Positions 45,626 to 55,324 are shown, numbered from the stretch's first letter. The stretch: DNA of 64,000 nt from Flavobacterium gilvum (GCF_001761465.1 NZ_CP017479.1:124001-188000); one strand, 5' to 3'. A program made the numbers and translations. Notes: a model not told the origin generated them from the sequence alone.

Positions 45626-46672
45626 TTACGAATACTGTTTCTCATAATAAGTAGCATACGCTCCCGAAGTCACATTATTCAACCAATCTTGGTTATTTAA
45701 ATACCAATCAATGGTAATCTCCAATCCTTCTTCAAAAGTAACTGATGGCTTCCACCCTAATTGCGTATTGATTTTTGAGGCATCGATGGCATAACGCAAA
45801 TCATGTCCCGGTCTGTCTTTCACGTAAGTAATCAATTGAGCCGATTCCCCAATAGTTCTACCCAACTTTTGATCCATCAATTGACATAAAACTTTTACTA
45901 AATCGATATTTTTCCACTCATTAAATCCACCAATATTATAGGTTTCATGATTCTTTCCATCATGAAAAACCAAATCAATTGCAACAGCGTGATCTTTTAC
46001 AAACAGCCAATCACGAGTATAATTCCCATCCCCATAAACTGGTAGCGGTTTGTTATTGATGATATTATTAATAAACAACGGAATCAATTTTTCTGGAAAA
46101 TGATTAGGCCCGTAATTATTGGAACAATTTGTAATTACATAAGGTAATCCATAAGTTTCACCATAAGCTCGCACAAAGTGATCTGAACTCGCTTTGGATG
46201 CCGAATACGGTGAATTTGGATCATACGGAGTTGTCTCTGTAAACAATCCTTCAGCCCCAAGCGAACCATAAACTTCATCAGTACTCACATGATAAAAACG
46301 CTTTCCTTCAAAATTCCCCAACCATTGTTTTTTGGCTGCGTTCAATAAATTCATTGTTCCAATCACATTGGTTTTCACAAAAGCCAAAGGATCTTCAATA
46401 GAACGATCCACATGCGACTCTGCCGCTAGATGAATCACTCCGTCAAACTGTTGCTGTATAAACAATTCATTTATAAAATGTTCATCAGTAATATCTCCTT
46501 TTACAAAAGTATAATTTGGCTCTTTTTCAATATCCTTGATATTTTCCAGATTCCCAGCATACGTCAAAGCATCCAAATTAAAAATCTGATAACTTGGATA
46601 GTTCTTCACAAATCTCCTCACGACATGTGAACCTATAAATCCTGCTCCTCCTGTAATAAGTATCTTTTTCAT
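45626..46672 (-). CDS. rmlB: dTDP-glucose 4,6-dehydratase
   Basis: A 348-residue extended SDR: KILITGGAGFIGSHVVRRFV, HLAAESHVDRSIEDPLAFVK (about residue 83), STDEVYGSLG (about 130) and YSASKASSDHFVRAYGETYG (YxxxK, about 156). NCSNNYGPNHFPEKLIPL follows. These are diagnostic of RmlB, second enzyme in dTDP-L-rhamnose synthesis. It is placed 22 kb from rmlC-rmlD-rmlA but within the same locus, between the HexNAc dehydrogenase and the UpxY-like gene. Confidence 0.98.
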   Translation of the reverse strand: MKKILITGGAGFIGSHVVRRFVKNYPSYQIFNLDALTYAGNLENIKDIEKEPNYTFVKGDITDEHFINELFIQQQFDGVIHLAAESHVDRSIEDPLAFVKTNVIGTMNLLNAAKKQWLGNFEGKRFYHVSTDEVYGSLGAEGLFTETTPYDPNSPYSASKASSDHFVRAYGETYGLPYVITNCSNNYGPNHFPEKLIPLFINNIINNKPLPVYGDGNYTRDWLFVKDHAVAIDLVFHDGKNHETYNIGGFNEWKNIDLVKVLCQLMDQKLGRTIGESAQLITYVKDRPGHDLRYAIDASKINTQLGWKPSVTFEEGLEITIDWYLNNQDWLNNVTSGAYATYYEKQYS

Positions 46673-46761
46673 TTTTATATTTTTTTATCTAAATTCTATT
46701 CTCTATTTCTATCCTCTTCAAATTGAAATTCTTATTGCAATTGATATTGATTTTGATAGTC

Positions 46762-48045
46762 TCAAAGCTTCCCATCTACACCATCAGTCAAAACACCTTT
46801 AACATCATAAAGCACACTAAGTTCTTTTCTCAAAGAAGTTATATCCATTGTCCTAAATTGTGCATGGGCTACTCCCAAAACAACAGCATCAAAAGTGGTT
46901 TTTGGCTTCTCATTCACCATCGTTATTCCATATTCATGCAATACGGCTGCGGGATTTGCCCATGGATCAAAAATAGTCACTTGAATACCATAATCTTCTA
47001 ATGCTTTTACCACATCTACTATTTTGGTATTTCGTACATCGGGGCAATTTTCCTTAAAAGTAATTCCTAGCATTAATAAACTAGCGCCATTGATAGTCAC
47101 ACCTTTTTTGATCATTAGCTTCACCACCTGAGAAGCTACATATTCACCCATACTATCATTCAAACGACGTCCTGCCAATATTATTTCCGGATGATAACCT
47201 TTTTCCTGCGCTTTTTGTGCTAAATAATAGGGATCTACTCCTATGCAATGCCCTCCAACTAAACCTGGTTTAAATGGCAAAAAATTCCATTTGGTTGCGG
47301 CGGCCTTTAAAACTGCACTTGTATCAATATCCAAAAGATTGAAAATTTTCGCCAATTCATTAACAAAGGCAATATTGATATCTCTTTGGGAGTTTTCTAT
47401 AACTTTAGCGGCTTCAGCCACCTTTATCGAAGGGGCAAGATGTGTACCAGCAGTAATAACCGATTGATACAATTCGTTTACTCTTTGACCAATCTCAGGT
47501 GTGGATCCCGAAGTTATCTTTAAAATTTTTTCCACAGTATGTTCTTTGTCGCCTGGATTAATTCTTTCGGGTGAATATCCTGCAAAAAAATCCACATTGA
47601 ATTGCAATCCCGAGACTTTTTCCAAAACAGGAACACATTCTTCTTCGGTCACTCCAGGATAAACAGTCGACTCATAAATCACAATATCCCCTTTTTTCAG
47701 GACAGACCCTACCGCTTCACTGGATTTGTATAATGGCGATAAATTAGGGCGATTATTTTTGTCTACAGGAGTTGGAACTGTAACAATATAATATGTACAA
47801 TCGGCGATGTCTGCAATTTGCGAAGTACAATATAAGCCTTTTTGGTCTGTCGGATTTTGAACCAACACTTTTTGCAACGTTTCATCATCAACTTCAAGAG
47901 TACTGTCTGTACCCGATTGCAAAGCCTCAACCCTTGACACATTGATATCGAATCCCACAACAGAAAATTGCGTAGCAAACAATCGAGCCAAAGGCAAACC
48001 TACATAACCCAAACCTATTACTGCAATTTTTATATCTGTATTCAA
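46762..48045 (-). CDS. UDP-HexNAc 6-dehydrogenase (TviB/WbpO-like)
   Basis: A 427-residue nucleotide-sugar dehydrogenase: IKIAVIGLGYVGLPLARLFA, GFDINVSRVEALQSGTDST, YIVTVPTPVDKNNRPNLSPL (about residue 85), FFAGYSPERINPGD (about 155) and FKPGLVGGHCIGVDPYYLAQ (about 256, catalytic Cys). The Vi-antigen TviB/WbpO group, oxidising UDP-GlcNAc or UDP-GalNAc to the uronic acid, fits best. It starts with TTG at 48045; an in-frame stop lies just upstream. A C4 epimerase of the TviC/WbpP type at 49924-50910 could supply or use the product, giving UDP-GalNAcA. Confidence 0.92.
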   Translation of the reverse strand: MNTDIKIAVIGLGYVGLPLARLFATQFSVVGFDINVSRVEALQSGTDSTLEVDDETLQKVLVQNPTDQKGLYCTSQIADIADCTYYIVTVPTPVDKNNRPNLSPLYKSSEAVGSVLKKGDIVIYESTVYPGVTEEECVPVLEKVSGLQFNVDFFAGYSPERINPGDKEHTVEKILKITSGSTPEIGQRVNELYQSVITAGTHLAPSIKVAEAAKVIENSQRDINIAFVNELAKIFNLLDIDTSAVLKAAATKWNFLPFKPGLVGGHCIGVDPYYLAQKAQEKGYHPEIILAGRRLNDSMGEYVASQVVKLMIKKGVTINGASLLMLGITFKENCPDVRNTKIVDVVKALEDYGIQVTIFDPWANPAAVLHEYGITMVNEKPKTTFDAVVLGVAHAQFRTMDITSLRKELSVLYDVKGVLTDGVDGKL

Positions 48046-48125
48046 TCTCTCTAACTATTGTCGTTATAAAAAATAATCCTAATCCTTAACTCTTTTTAGC
48101 ATTTGATTCGAACTAAATTTGACGG

Positions 48126-48133
48126 CAAATGTA
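48126..48133 (-). promoter_or_regulatory. -7-like promoter element before the TviB-like gene
   Basis: TACATTTG on the minus strand fits TAnnTTTG; a TTG lies 15 bases upstream, slightly close. Transcription would start about 75 bases before the TTG start at 48045. Confidence 0.45.
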
Positions 48134-48392
48134 CTAAAAATAAGAATCCAATTTTAGTAAAAAAAACGGCTATTGTGCCCTAAAAAAAGTTTTTTAACTC
48201 CAAAATTCATAAACAATTAACAATCAACAAAAAAACATTTTTAAAAGCCAAAAAAAAAGTTAAAAAATCACCATTTTTAGTGATGCCAAAAACAGCAATA
48301 AACAAACACTTTTCAACGCACCAAATAAGGTTAAAATCGCCATCATAAAAATGGATAAAACACAATAAAACATTAGGGATAATCTTCTGATT

Positions 48393-48423
48393 AAAAAAGA
48401 GCTAACTTTGAAAGTAGCTCTTT
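48393..48423 (-). terminator. Intrinsic terminator after ugd copy 2
   Basis: A perfect 9-bp stem (48396-48404 with 48415-48423), 10-base loop and a six-T run on the minus strand, 47 bases after the ugd stop. It closes the wza-wzc-epimerase-ugd unit. Confidence 0.8.
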
Positions 48424-48470
48424 ATCCTAATTACCTGTCTAAGCTTTTAAACTCTTAAACTTTTCGCCCA

Positions 48471-49862
48471 TCAAGAACCAATAGCCTGATAAACAAAACC
48501 GATAGCTTCTAATTTTGTTTTATCCAAAATATTTCTTCCGTCAAAAACAAAAGCGGGTTTTTGCATTCCGTCATATATCTTTTGCCAATCATAATGTACA
48601 AATTCATCCCATTCGGTAAGTACCGCGATTGCATGGGCTTTTTCACAAGAAAGATAAGGATCCTCAGAAGTAAATATACTTTTTTCATTTTCTTCTAAAG
48701 TTCTCGTTTCCAGATAATCCAAATCGGAAAGTATTTTTTTTCGGGATACTTTCGGGTCGAACACTGCAATTTTAGCGTGTTCATTAATCAAATCATCAGC
48801 GACGTAAATAGCTGCTGATTCTCGGGTATCGTTGGTATCTTTCTTGAAAGCCCAACCCAAAAAAGTAATCTTTTTATCAGCTACGGTATTATAAAGCGTT
48901 TGCACAATATTATTTGAAAAACGGCGCTTTTGATGGTCATTCATAATAATTACCTGTTCCCAATAATCGGCTACTTCATTCAACCCGTATGATTTTGCGA
49001 TATAAACCAAATTCAAAATGTCTTTTTGGAAACAAGATCCCCCAAATCCAACCGAAGCTTTCAGGAATTTAGAACCAATTCGGCTGTCCATTCCAATAGC
49101 TCTTGCAACCTCATTCACATCGGCACCTGTTTTTTCGCAAAGCTCAGACATTGCATTAATGGATGAAATTCTTTGTGCCAAAAAAGCATTGGCAGTCAAT
49201 TTTGATAATTCCGAAGACCAAACATTTGTAGTTAATATTTTTTCTGGACTTACCCAATTGGAATACACATCAACCAAAGCCTTAATCGCTTTTTGTCCTT
49301 CTACTGAATAATCTCCTCCAATCAAAATTCGGTCTGGACTTAATAAATCCTGAACAGCAGTTCCTTCAGCCAAAAATTCTGGATTGGAAAGAATCTGAAA
49401 CTGCACTCCATTTCCTGTAGAATCAAGGATACTTTTAATCGCTTCAGCCGTACGTACCGGCAAAGTCGATTTCTCAACAACAATTTTATCACCTTTAGCA
49501 ACTTTAGCAATCTGCCTGGCACACAATTCAATGTATTTCAAATCAGCAGCCATCCCTTTTCCTTTTCCGTAGGTTTTGGTTGGTGTATTTACCGATATAA
49601 AAATGATTTGAGCTTCATCAATTGCTTTTTCAACATCAGTAGAAAAAAACAAATTTCTTCCCCTCGCTTCAGCTACAATTTCTGATAATCCCGGTTCATA
49701 AATTGGAATATTTTCGGTGTTTTTATCATTCCATGCTAAAATTCTTTCTGTATTCAAATCGACAACCGTAACTTGAATCTGTGGGCATTTTTGTGCTATT
49801 ACTGCCATCGTAGGACCTCCGACATAGCCTGCCCCGATGCAACAAATCTTTGTAATTTCCAT
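48471..49862 (-). CDS. ugd: UDP-glucose 6-dehydrogenase, copy 2
   Basis: A 463-residue enzyme nearly collinear with copy 1 at 38819-40207, with the same [30 protein letters not shown] and [15 protein letters not shown] motifs; by eye well over 80 percent of residues are the same with no gaps apart from the N terminus. It makes UDP-GlcA. It is the last gene of the first polysaccharide unit and is followed by a terminator. Differences gather in the N-terminal 60 and C-terminal 80 residues. Having two copies under separate control suggests UDP-GlcA is needed under different conditions, or that the units were joined by duplication. Confidence 0.97.
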   Translation of the reverse strand: MEITKICCIGAGYVGGPTMAVIAQKCPQIQVTVVDLNTERILAWNDKNTENIPIYEPGLSEIVAEARGRNLFFSTDVEKAIDEAQIIFISVNTPTKTYGKGKGMAADLKYIELCARQIAKVAKGDKIVVEKSTLPVRTAEAIKSILDSTGNGVQFQILSNPEFLAEGTAVQDLLSPDRILIGGDYSVEGQKAIKALVDVYSNWVSPEKILTTNVWSSELSKLTANAFLAQRISSINAMSELCEKTGADVNEVARAIGMDSRIGSKFLKASVGFGGSCFQKDILNLVYIAKSYGLNEVADYWEQVIIMNDHQKRRFSNNIVQTLYNTVADKKITFLGWAFKKDTNDTRESAAIYVADDLINEHAKIAVFDPKVSRKKILSDLDYLETRTLEENEKSIFTSEDPYLSCEKAHAIAVLTEWDEFVHYDWQKIYDGMQKPAFVFDGRNILDKTKLEAIGFVYQAIGS

Positions 49863-49923
49863 ATTCTTTCTTCTATATTCTTTCCCTATTCTCTATATTC
49901 TATTTTCTTCTTTCTAAAATATA

Positions 49924-50910
49924 CTATCTACTAAGATTATTCCAATACCAACCCACTGCTTCTTTGAGCCCTTCCTGTAAAGAAAATTTTGGATTATAAC
50001 CTAAAATAGTTTTTGCCTTATCAATACTAGCCAATGAATGAGGAATGTCACCTGCTCTGTTAGGTCCATATTCAATTGTAACTTCGGCAATTTTTGAATC
50101 ATATTCTGCCAAATATTTCTTTAAATAACCTACCAAATCATTTAAAGTATTGCGATCACCATAAGCGGTATTGTAAACGGTATTTACCGCTTCAGGATTT
50201 TCTGTTGTCATTGCCAATTCATTCATCTGAATGACATTATCAATATAAGTAAAATCCCTTGAATAATTTCCATCTCCATTTATTTTGGGACTTTCATGTT
50301 GCATCAATTGCATAACAAATTTTGGGATAACCGCCGCATAAGCTCCATTAGGATCTTGTTTGCGTCCAAATACATTAAAATAACGCAGACCGATAGTTTC
50401 TAGCCCGTAAGTTCTGCTGAAAATTTCGGCATACAATTCGTTTACATATTTCGTTATGGCATAAGGAGAAAGTGGTTTCCCAATCACATCTTCCACCTTT
50501 GGCAAACCCACAGAGTCACCATAGGTCGAAGAACTGGCAGCATAAACAAATCGTTTTACATTGGCATCACGAGAAGCTACCAACATATTCAAGAACCCGG
50601 AAACATTGACATCATTGGACGTAATAGGGTCATTTATTGACCGGGGCACAGAACCCAATGCTGCTTGATGCAACACATAATCAACTCCTTCTACAGCCTT
50701 TTGACAAGTATCCAGACTACGAATATCACCTTCTATTAAATTAAAATCTTTGTCATCTATAAAGTCTTTTAAATTATGACGATGCCCTGTAGCAAAATTA
50801 TCCAAGCAAACCACTTGGTATTCTTTGGACAAAAAATATTCACATAAATTAGACCCAATAAATCCGGCACCTCCCGTAATCAATATTTTCTTTTTATTAT
50901 TTCCTGTCAT
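49924..50910 (-). CDS. UDP-GlcNAc C4 epimerase-like SDR (WbpP/TviC-like)
   Basis: A 328-residue extended SDR: KKILITGGAGFIGSNLCEYF, CLDNFATGHRHNLKDF (about residue 36), VLHQAALGSVPRSINDPITS (about 82), YAASSSTYGDS (about 123) and PLSPYAITKYVNELYAEIF (YxxxK, about 146). GLRYFNVFGRKQDPNGAYAA follows. The HQAALGSVPRSI and RQDPNGAY-type segments are characteristic of WbpP/TviC, which interconvert UDP-GlcNAc and UDP-GalNAc (and their uronic acids). It sits between wzc and ugd copy 2. Confidence 0.93.
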   Translation of the reverse strand: MTGNNKKKILITGGAGFIGSNLCEYFLSKEYQVVCLDNFATGHRHNLKDFIDDKDFNLIEGDIRSLDTCQKAVEGVDYVLHQAALGSVPRSINDPITSNDVNVSGFLNMLVASRDANVKRFVYAASSSTYGDSVGLPKVEDVIGKPLSPYAITKYVNELYAEIFSRTYGLETIGLRYFNVFGRKQDPNGAYAAVIPKFVMQLMQHESPKINGDGNYSRDFTYIDNVIQMNELAMTTENPEAVNTVYNTAYGDRNTLNDLVGYLKKYLAEYDSKIAEVTIEYGPNRAGDIPHSLASIDKAKTILGYNPKFSLQEGLKEAVGWYWNNLSR

Positions 50911-50937
50911 TTCTGATTTATTTTTAAGCAGCTATTT

Positions 50938-53388
50938 CTATTTTTTCCTGCTCATAATTTTTTCGACAAAACTTTTCTCTTTTTCAACCTCATGATAGCC
51001 ACTGGAATAATTACCACTTCCATAACCATATCCATAACCATAACCACCTCCATACTTGGCTTTATTCTCAAAGCCATTCAAAATGATGCTCGTATTATGA
51101 AGTTCTTCGCGACTTATTCTATTGTTGAGCAATGTTATCATTCCTTTTTTGGTGAAATTTTGTCTAACTATATACAACGAAACATCACAATACTGATCCA
51201 GTTCCAATGAATCAGCCACAAGCCCAACAGGAGGAGTATCCAAAATAATATAATCGTACTTTGCCTTTAATTCCTCCATTAATTCTTTCATTGCATCACC
51301 TAAAATCAATTCAGATGGATTGGGCGGAACAGGTCCTGAAAATATAACATCAAGAAAAGGAACCGGAGTATGATTCACAATTTCATCTAGATTTTTGTCT
51401 TTAATCAAATAATTAACAACCCCTACCGTATTTGTCAGATTAAATTCATCAAACAATCTGGGTTTTCTCAAATCCATTCCCACAATCACAGTCTTTTTTT
51501 CGCTTAAAGCAAAAACCGTAGCAATATTTATCGAACAAAATGTTTTCCCTTCCCCACTTACCGATGAAGTTATCATCAATGTCTTGGCTCCATCCACATT
51601 ATTCTTTTTATACAAAAATTGCAACGAAGAACGAATCGCCCTGAAAGATTCTGATAATGCCGACTTTGGCTTTTCGAATACAGCCAAATTATTTTGATCC
51701 AAATTTACCCCCACAATTCCAATTACAGGAATATTTGTCAATTTGCTGATATCATCTGGATTTTGGATACTATTGTTTATAAAATACAAAACAATAATAA
51801 TCAATAAAGGAATCAGCAACCCCAGAAAAAGTGCCAAAACATAATTCACTCCAGTCTTTGGTCCAATAAGTCCTCCACCAATATCTTTGGCCGGATCAAT
51901 AAAATGAATATCCGAAAGATTGGCCGCTTTTACAATATCAGCCTCACTTCGCTTTTGAAGAAAAGTGCTATAAATATTATCATTTAAATCGTATTTTCTT
52001 TTGATTTTTATTAATTCTTGCTGATCATCTGGAAATCGTTTAATCTTACTCTCAGCCTGATTCACTTTGCTCTGTACCATGGCCAAATCATATTCTAGAG
52101 ATGATTTTGCCGTGCCAATATTTTCAAGCAAAACGTTTTTGATGGCTTCCATCTGATTGTCAAAATCCCTGAATATTTTTTCGCTTTTTACAGCATAAGC
52201 CATCTCCGATCGTTGAGTAGAAAGTGCTATTAATTTGGACACATTGACAACAATATTTGGATCCTCAATTCCCGCAACAGAAGGTGCTGGTAATTTTGAA
52301 TAATCAACACTGTTTTTTAGATACGATTTTAAGGAATTATAATAAGCCATTTTACGGTTTATGGCATCTTTTTCAACATCAAAATCAAGGATTTTATTCG
52401 AAAATTTTTCGGCTCCACCACCTTCAACATCGTAAATATTTTTACCTTTTCTGAAAGATTTCAACTCGTCACCCGTTTGTTTTAGTTGGGATTCCATAGC
52501 GACAAGTGTACTGTCAATAAAATTAATAGTGTTGGTCGCAAATTGGTTTTTACTATCCAACTGCCTTTTTATCAGCATATTTACGGTTGCATTCAGATAT
52601 TCAACCATTCGGGCTTTATTGGTACCCTGCATTCCCAAAGTAATGATAGAACTCCCTCTATCATCAGTTTTAACATTAATATTTCTGTAACCCGAAACCG
52701 TTCCGTCAAAATCATTAAATCGCACAAAGTACTCATTTCCCTTATAAAGTCCCGGCTTATCGTTTATTTGCAAAGTCCAGTTCAAAAATGGCAAAGACAC
52801 TTTTTGTCCCACTTTATATCGTTTCACAAATTCACCTTCTACAACCGAAGTGGTACCATAACTATTGTCTGAATAATGGATAACTGAAACCGATGTCCCA
52901 TCAAATGGAACTCTAATTTCATACTCATTTTCAGTGATAAACTTAACTTTTATAAGGTTTCCAGCAAGTTGCCCCTGTTTTTTATCAATCTCGACATGAA
53001 ACGGAACGGCTCCATAAGCATCGACAAGATTGTATTTTCCCTGCACCAAATAATCGATATAAAACTGCAACTTATCTACTACCAACTCGTTATGAGAACG
53101 GGATTGCAATGTGGTGGAAATGGTCTGCATTTGATCTGAAGCTCCTCCCCAGTTGAAAACCAAATTGGTACTTGATGTAAAAAGCGGATTGGTTTCTTCC
53201 TTAACCGAAATTAATGTCTCAATTCCATAAATTTTCTCCTTTCGGATATTTATCTGATAGGCAATTACAAATGCAATGGTTAAAGACAGTAAAAACCATT
53301 TCCAATAACTCAATATCTTGATTAAAAACCCCTTAAAATCAAAAGTAGGCTGATTTTCGAAAACCGTAAAATCCTTAATATCTAACAT
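50938..53388 (-). CDS. Wzc-like polysaccharide co-polymerase with BY-kinase domain
   Basis: An 816-residue inner-membrane protein. Membrane segment one lies at about residues 28-46; a large periplasmic Wzz/GNVR region follows; membrane segment two (YVLALFLGLLIPLLIIIVLY) is near residue 515. The cytoplasmic kinase has ITSSVSGEGKTFCSINIA (Walker A, about 604), VIVGMDLRKPRLFDEF (Walker A', about 635) and DYIILDTPPVGLVAD (Walker B, about 714). The tail holds a tyrosine/glycine cluster (KYGGGYGYGYGYGSG), the likely autophosphorylation site. It works with the adjacent Wza-like lipoprotein to control polymer assembly and export. Confidence 0.95.
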   Translation of the reverse strand: MLDIKDFTVFENQPTFDFKGFLIKILSYWKWFLLSLTIAFVIAYQINIRKEKIYGIETLISVKEETNPLFTSSTNLVFNWGGASDQMQTISTTLQSRSHNELVVDKLQFYIDYLVQGKYNLVDAYGAVPFHVEIDKKQGQLAGNLIKVKFITENEYEIRVPFDGTSVSVIHYSDNSYGTTSVVEGEFVKRYKVGQKVSLPFLNWTLQINDKPGLYKGNEYFVRFNDFDGTVSGYRNINVKTDDRGSSIITLGMQGTNKARMVEYLNATVNMLIKRQLDSKNQFATNTINFIDSTLVAMESQLKQTGDELKSFRKGKNIYDVEGGGAEKFSNKILDFDVEKDAINRKMAYYNSLKSYLKNSVDYSKLPAPSVAGIEDPNIVVNVSKLIALSTQRSEMAYAVKSEKIFRDFDNQMEAIKNVLLENIGTAKSSLEYDLAMVQSKVNQAESKIKRFPDDQQELIKIKRKYDLNDNIYSTFLQKRSEADIVKAANLSDIHFIDPAKDIGGGLIGPKTGVNYVLALFLGLLIPLLIIIVLYFINNSIQNPDDISKLTNIPVIGIVGVNLDQNNLAVFEKPKSALSESFRAIRSSLQFLYKKNNVDGAKTLMITSSVSGEGKTFCSINIATVFALSEKKTVIVGMDLRKPRLFDEFNLTNTVGVVNYLIKDKNLDEIVNHTPVPFLDVIFSGPVPPNPSELILGDAMKELMEELKAKYDYIILDTPPVGLVADSLELDQYCDVSLYIVRQNFTKKGMITLLNNRISREELHNTSIILNGFENKAKYGGGYGYGYGYGSGNYSSGYHEVEKEKSFVEKIMSRKK

Positions 53389-53403
53389 ATTTTGAAATTG
53401 ATT

Positions 53404-54195
53404 TTAATTTTTAACCAACAAAAAAACGGAAGTTAATAATGAAAACAATGTAATAAGTGTTGTCAAAGACTGAAGTCCCGTACTACCTGTCCCCCATGTT
53501 TTTTGCTTGAGTGGTTTTACGTAGATATAATCATTAGGCTGCAAAAAATAATACGGCGAGTTCATCACATTGATATTGGTCAAATCCAAATCTTTCATCT
53601 CGGTTCCGTTTGGCGTTTGTCTTATAATAGTCACCGATTTCCTGTCTCCAGTGGTGGTTATATCACCTGCATTGGCAATAGCTTCCATTATGTTCACTTT
53701 TTCCTGAAACAGAGTTTTGGTACCGGTACTGCCCACTTCCCCGTTTATAGTATATCGAAAACCGGCTAATTTTACTACCACAAAAATGCTCGCGTTATCT
53801 TTAAAATAGTCAGCCAAGAGTTGTTTTTCAATTTTAATTCTAACTTCTTCCAAAGTAAATCCCAAAACATTCATTTCTCCCAAAACAGGAATCCGAATAT
53901 TTCCATGATCATCAACTGTGAAACCGTCAAAATACAATCCAGATTCTGATTGACTGGTTTCAGAACCATTGGCGGTCGGATTGAAAATAGACACAAGTTT
54001 TGGATCCGAAGCTTTTATTGAAATACTTAACACGTCATGAGTCTGCAAACGATAAGGTTTCGATTCTATCATTGTAACCGCTTCTTCATTAGAAGAATTA
54101 TCTTTTTTTTGAAGATAAACCAAATCTTTTACCGGAATACAGGATGTAAACAACACACTGATAAATAGAAAAATAAAGAGTAAACGTTTGTTCAT
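53404..54195 (-). CDS. Wza-like polysaccharide export lipoprotein
   Basis: About 263 residues from ATG 54195; a TTG frame from 54231 would put a basic stretch in front of the signal peptide and start upstream of the -7 element. The N terminus MNKRLLFIFLFISVLFTSCI is a lipoprotein signal with Cys at residue 19. The export domain has PYRLQTHDVLSISIKASDPK, IRIPVLGEMNVLGFTLEEV and FRYTINGEVGSTGTKTLFQE (SLBB), and a hydrophobic C-terminal segment could cross the outer membrane. It lies 15 bases before wzc and heads the first polysaccharide unit. Confidence 0.95.
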   Translation of the reverse strand: MNKRLLFIFLFISVLFTSCIPVKDLVYLQKKDNSSNEEAVTMIESKPYRLQTHDVLSISIKASDPKLVSIFNPTANGSETSQSESGLYFDGFTVDDHGNIRIPVLGEMNVLGFTLEEVRIKIEKQLLADYFKDNASIFVVVKLAGFRYTINGEVGSTGTKTLFQEKVNIMEAIANAGDITTTGDRKSVTIIRQTPNGTEMKDLDLTNINVMNSPYYFLQPNDYIYVKPLKQKTWGTGSTGLQSLTTLITLFSLLTSVFLLVKN

Positions 54196-54212
54196 TCGTG
54201 TCAATTTAGTAA

Positions 54213-54220
54213 CAAATATA
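54213..54220 (-). promoter_or_regulatory. -7-like element before the Wza-like gene
   Basis: TATATTTG on the minus strand fits TAnnTTTG, 17 bases before the ATG at 54195. No TTG is found at the normal spacing, so the assignment is tentative. Confidence 0.35.
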
Positions 54221-54266
54221 GTTTTTTTCAATTAGTATAAAAAAAGCATCACGCTCAATAAACCTT

Positions 54267-54887
54267 TTAATTTGTTTTTAATGATTTTTCAAAAGGAACT
54301 CTTTGCAATATACTTCGACCGAGAGTTACTTCATCTGCATATTCCAACTCATCACCAACAGCAATCCCTCTTGCAATTGTTGAAACTATGACTGACGAAT
54401 CAGCTATTTGCTTATAAATATAAAAATTGGTCGTATCCCCTTCCATTGTTGAGCTCAGGGCAAATATTATCTCGTTTACTTTTTCGGACTTAACTTTCTC
54501 CACCAATGAATTAATAGTAAGCTGACTCGGGCCCACGCCGTCAATTGGCGAAATTTTCCCTCCCAAAACATGATAAATCCCTCTAAATTGACCTGTATTT
54601 TCGATGGCCATTACATCCCGAATATCCTCTACAACACAAATAATCTGATGGTTTCGGCTTGGATTGGCACAAATTTCACAAACTTCACTATCTGAAATAT
54701 TATGACAGCTATTACAATATTTGATTTCTTCCCGCATGGTTACCAACGCTTGAGACAAAAATGTAGTCTGTTCTTTGGGTTGTTTTAAAAGATGCAAAAC
54801 CAATCGCAAAGCTGTCCGTTTGCCTATTCCGGGCAATTGTGACATCTCGTTAACTGCTTTCTCTATTAATTTTGATGAAAATTCCAT
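54267..54887 (-). CDS. recR: Recombination mediator RecR
   Basis: About 206 residues from ATG 54887 ([20 protein letters not shown]); a slightly longer frame to 54905 is unlikely. It has the helix-hairpin-helix [17 protein letters not shown], the four-cysteine zinc finger [16 protein letters not shown] (about residues 57-72), and the Toprim domain [20 protein letters not shown] with [16 protein letters not shown]. RecR loads RecA on gapped DNA in the RecFOR path. It is unrelated to the polysaccharide genes and marks the border of the locus. Confidence 0.97.
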   Translation of the reverse strand: MEFSSKLIEKAVNEMSQLPGIGKRTALRLVLHLLKQPKEQTTFLSQALVTMREEIKYCNSCHNISDSEVCEICANPSRNHQIICVVEDIRDVMAIENTGQFRGIYHVLGGKISPIDGVGPSQLTINSLVEKVKSEKVNEIIFALSSTMEGDTTNFYIYKQIADSSVIVSTIARGIAVGDELEYADEVTLGRSILQRVPFEKSLKTN

Positions 54888-54892
54888 GGCTA

Positions 54893-54900
54893 CAAAAGTA
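54893..54900 (-). promoter_or_regulatory. -7-like element before recR
   Basis: TACTTTTG on the minus strand fits TAnnTTTG and lies 6 bases before the recR ATG, which would give a nearly leaderless message. No TTG at standard spacing; tentative. Confidence 0.25.
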
Positions 54901-54937
54901 AGCAATTTGACAAACTGCCCTTTAGAAAATTAAATCT

Positions 54938-55306
54938 TTAATACTTATTTATTGACAGCAAAACTAATGTACAGGCAGTTTCATACTTTATATTATTCAA
55001 CTCCAACAATTGATAAAACTCTGGATTTTCGGTTCCGGGATTAAACAAAACGCGTTTAGGTCTTGCTTCAACTATATAATTATAATAATCACGTTGATGA
55101 GAAGGATTAAGATAAAGTGTAACGGTATCGATGTTTTTTAATGGAATTGTTTTAGTTTGGATTTTTACCCCTGCCACTTCTCCTGCATTTTGACCAATCG
55201 CAAGAACAGAATGACCTTTTTCAACCAATTTTTCAATAGCCAGAAAAGCATATCTGGACTGTTTTATTGAGGCTCCTAAAACTAATGTTTTTTTATTTTT
55301 TGTCAT
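54938..55306 (-). CDS. CoA-binding-domain protein (YccU-like)
   Basis: A 122-residue single-domain Rossmann-like protein: KTLVLGASIKQSRYAFLAIE (nucleotide loop), LVEKGHSVLAIGQNAGEVAG, DTVTLYLNPSHQRDYYNYIV and KRVLFNPGTENPEFYQLL. It belongs to the CoA_binding_2 family; the cellular role of these small proteins is not established. It is 50 bases before recR and probably shares its transcript. Confidence 0.87.
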   Translation of the reverse strand: MTKNKKTLVLGASIKQSRYAFLAIEKLVEKGHSVLAIGQNAGEVAGVKIQTKTIPLKNIDTVTLYLNPSHQRDYYNYIVEARPKRVLFNPGTENPEFYQLLELNNIKYETACTLVLLSINKY

Positions 55307-55324
55307 TTTAAATAATATAAGTTA

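Larger units (their letters stand above)
48046..48470 (-). other. Intergenic region between ugd copy 2 and the TviB-like gene
   Basis: 425 bases with no gene. It holds the ugd copy 2 terminator (48393-48423), a long A/T-rich stretch with a weak 5-bp hairpin near 48267-48284, and a -7-like element at 48126-48133. It marks the border between two transcripts. Confidence 0.6.

Noticed and set aside
47763..47978. Minus-strand frame inside the TviB-like gene
   Set aside because: It is an out-of-frame shadow of the dehydrogenase with no domain of its own.
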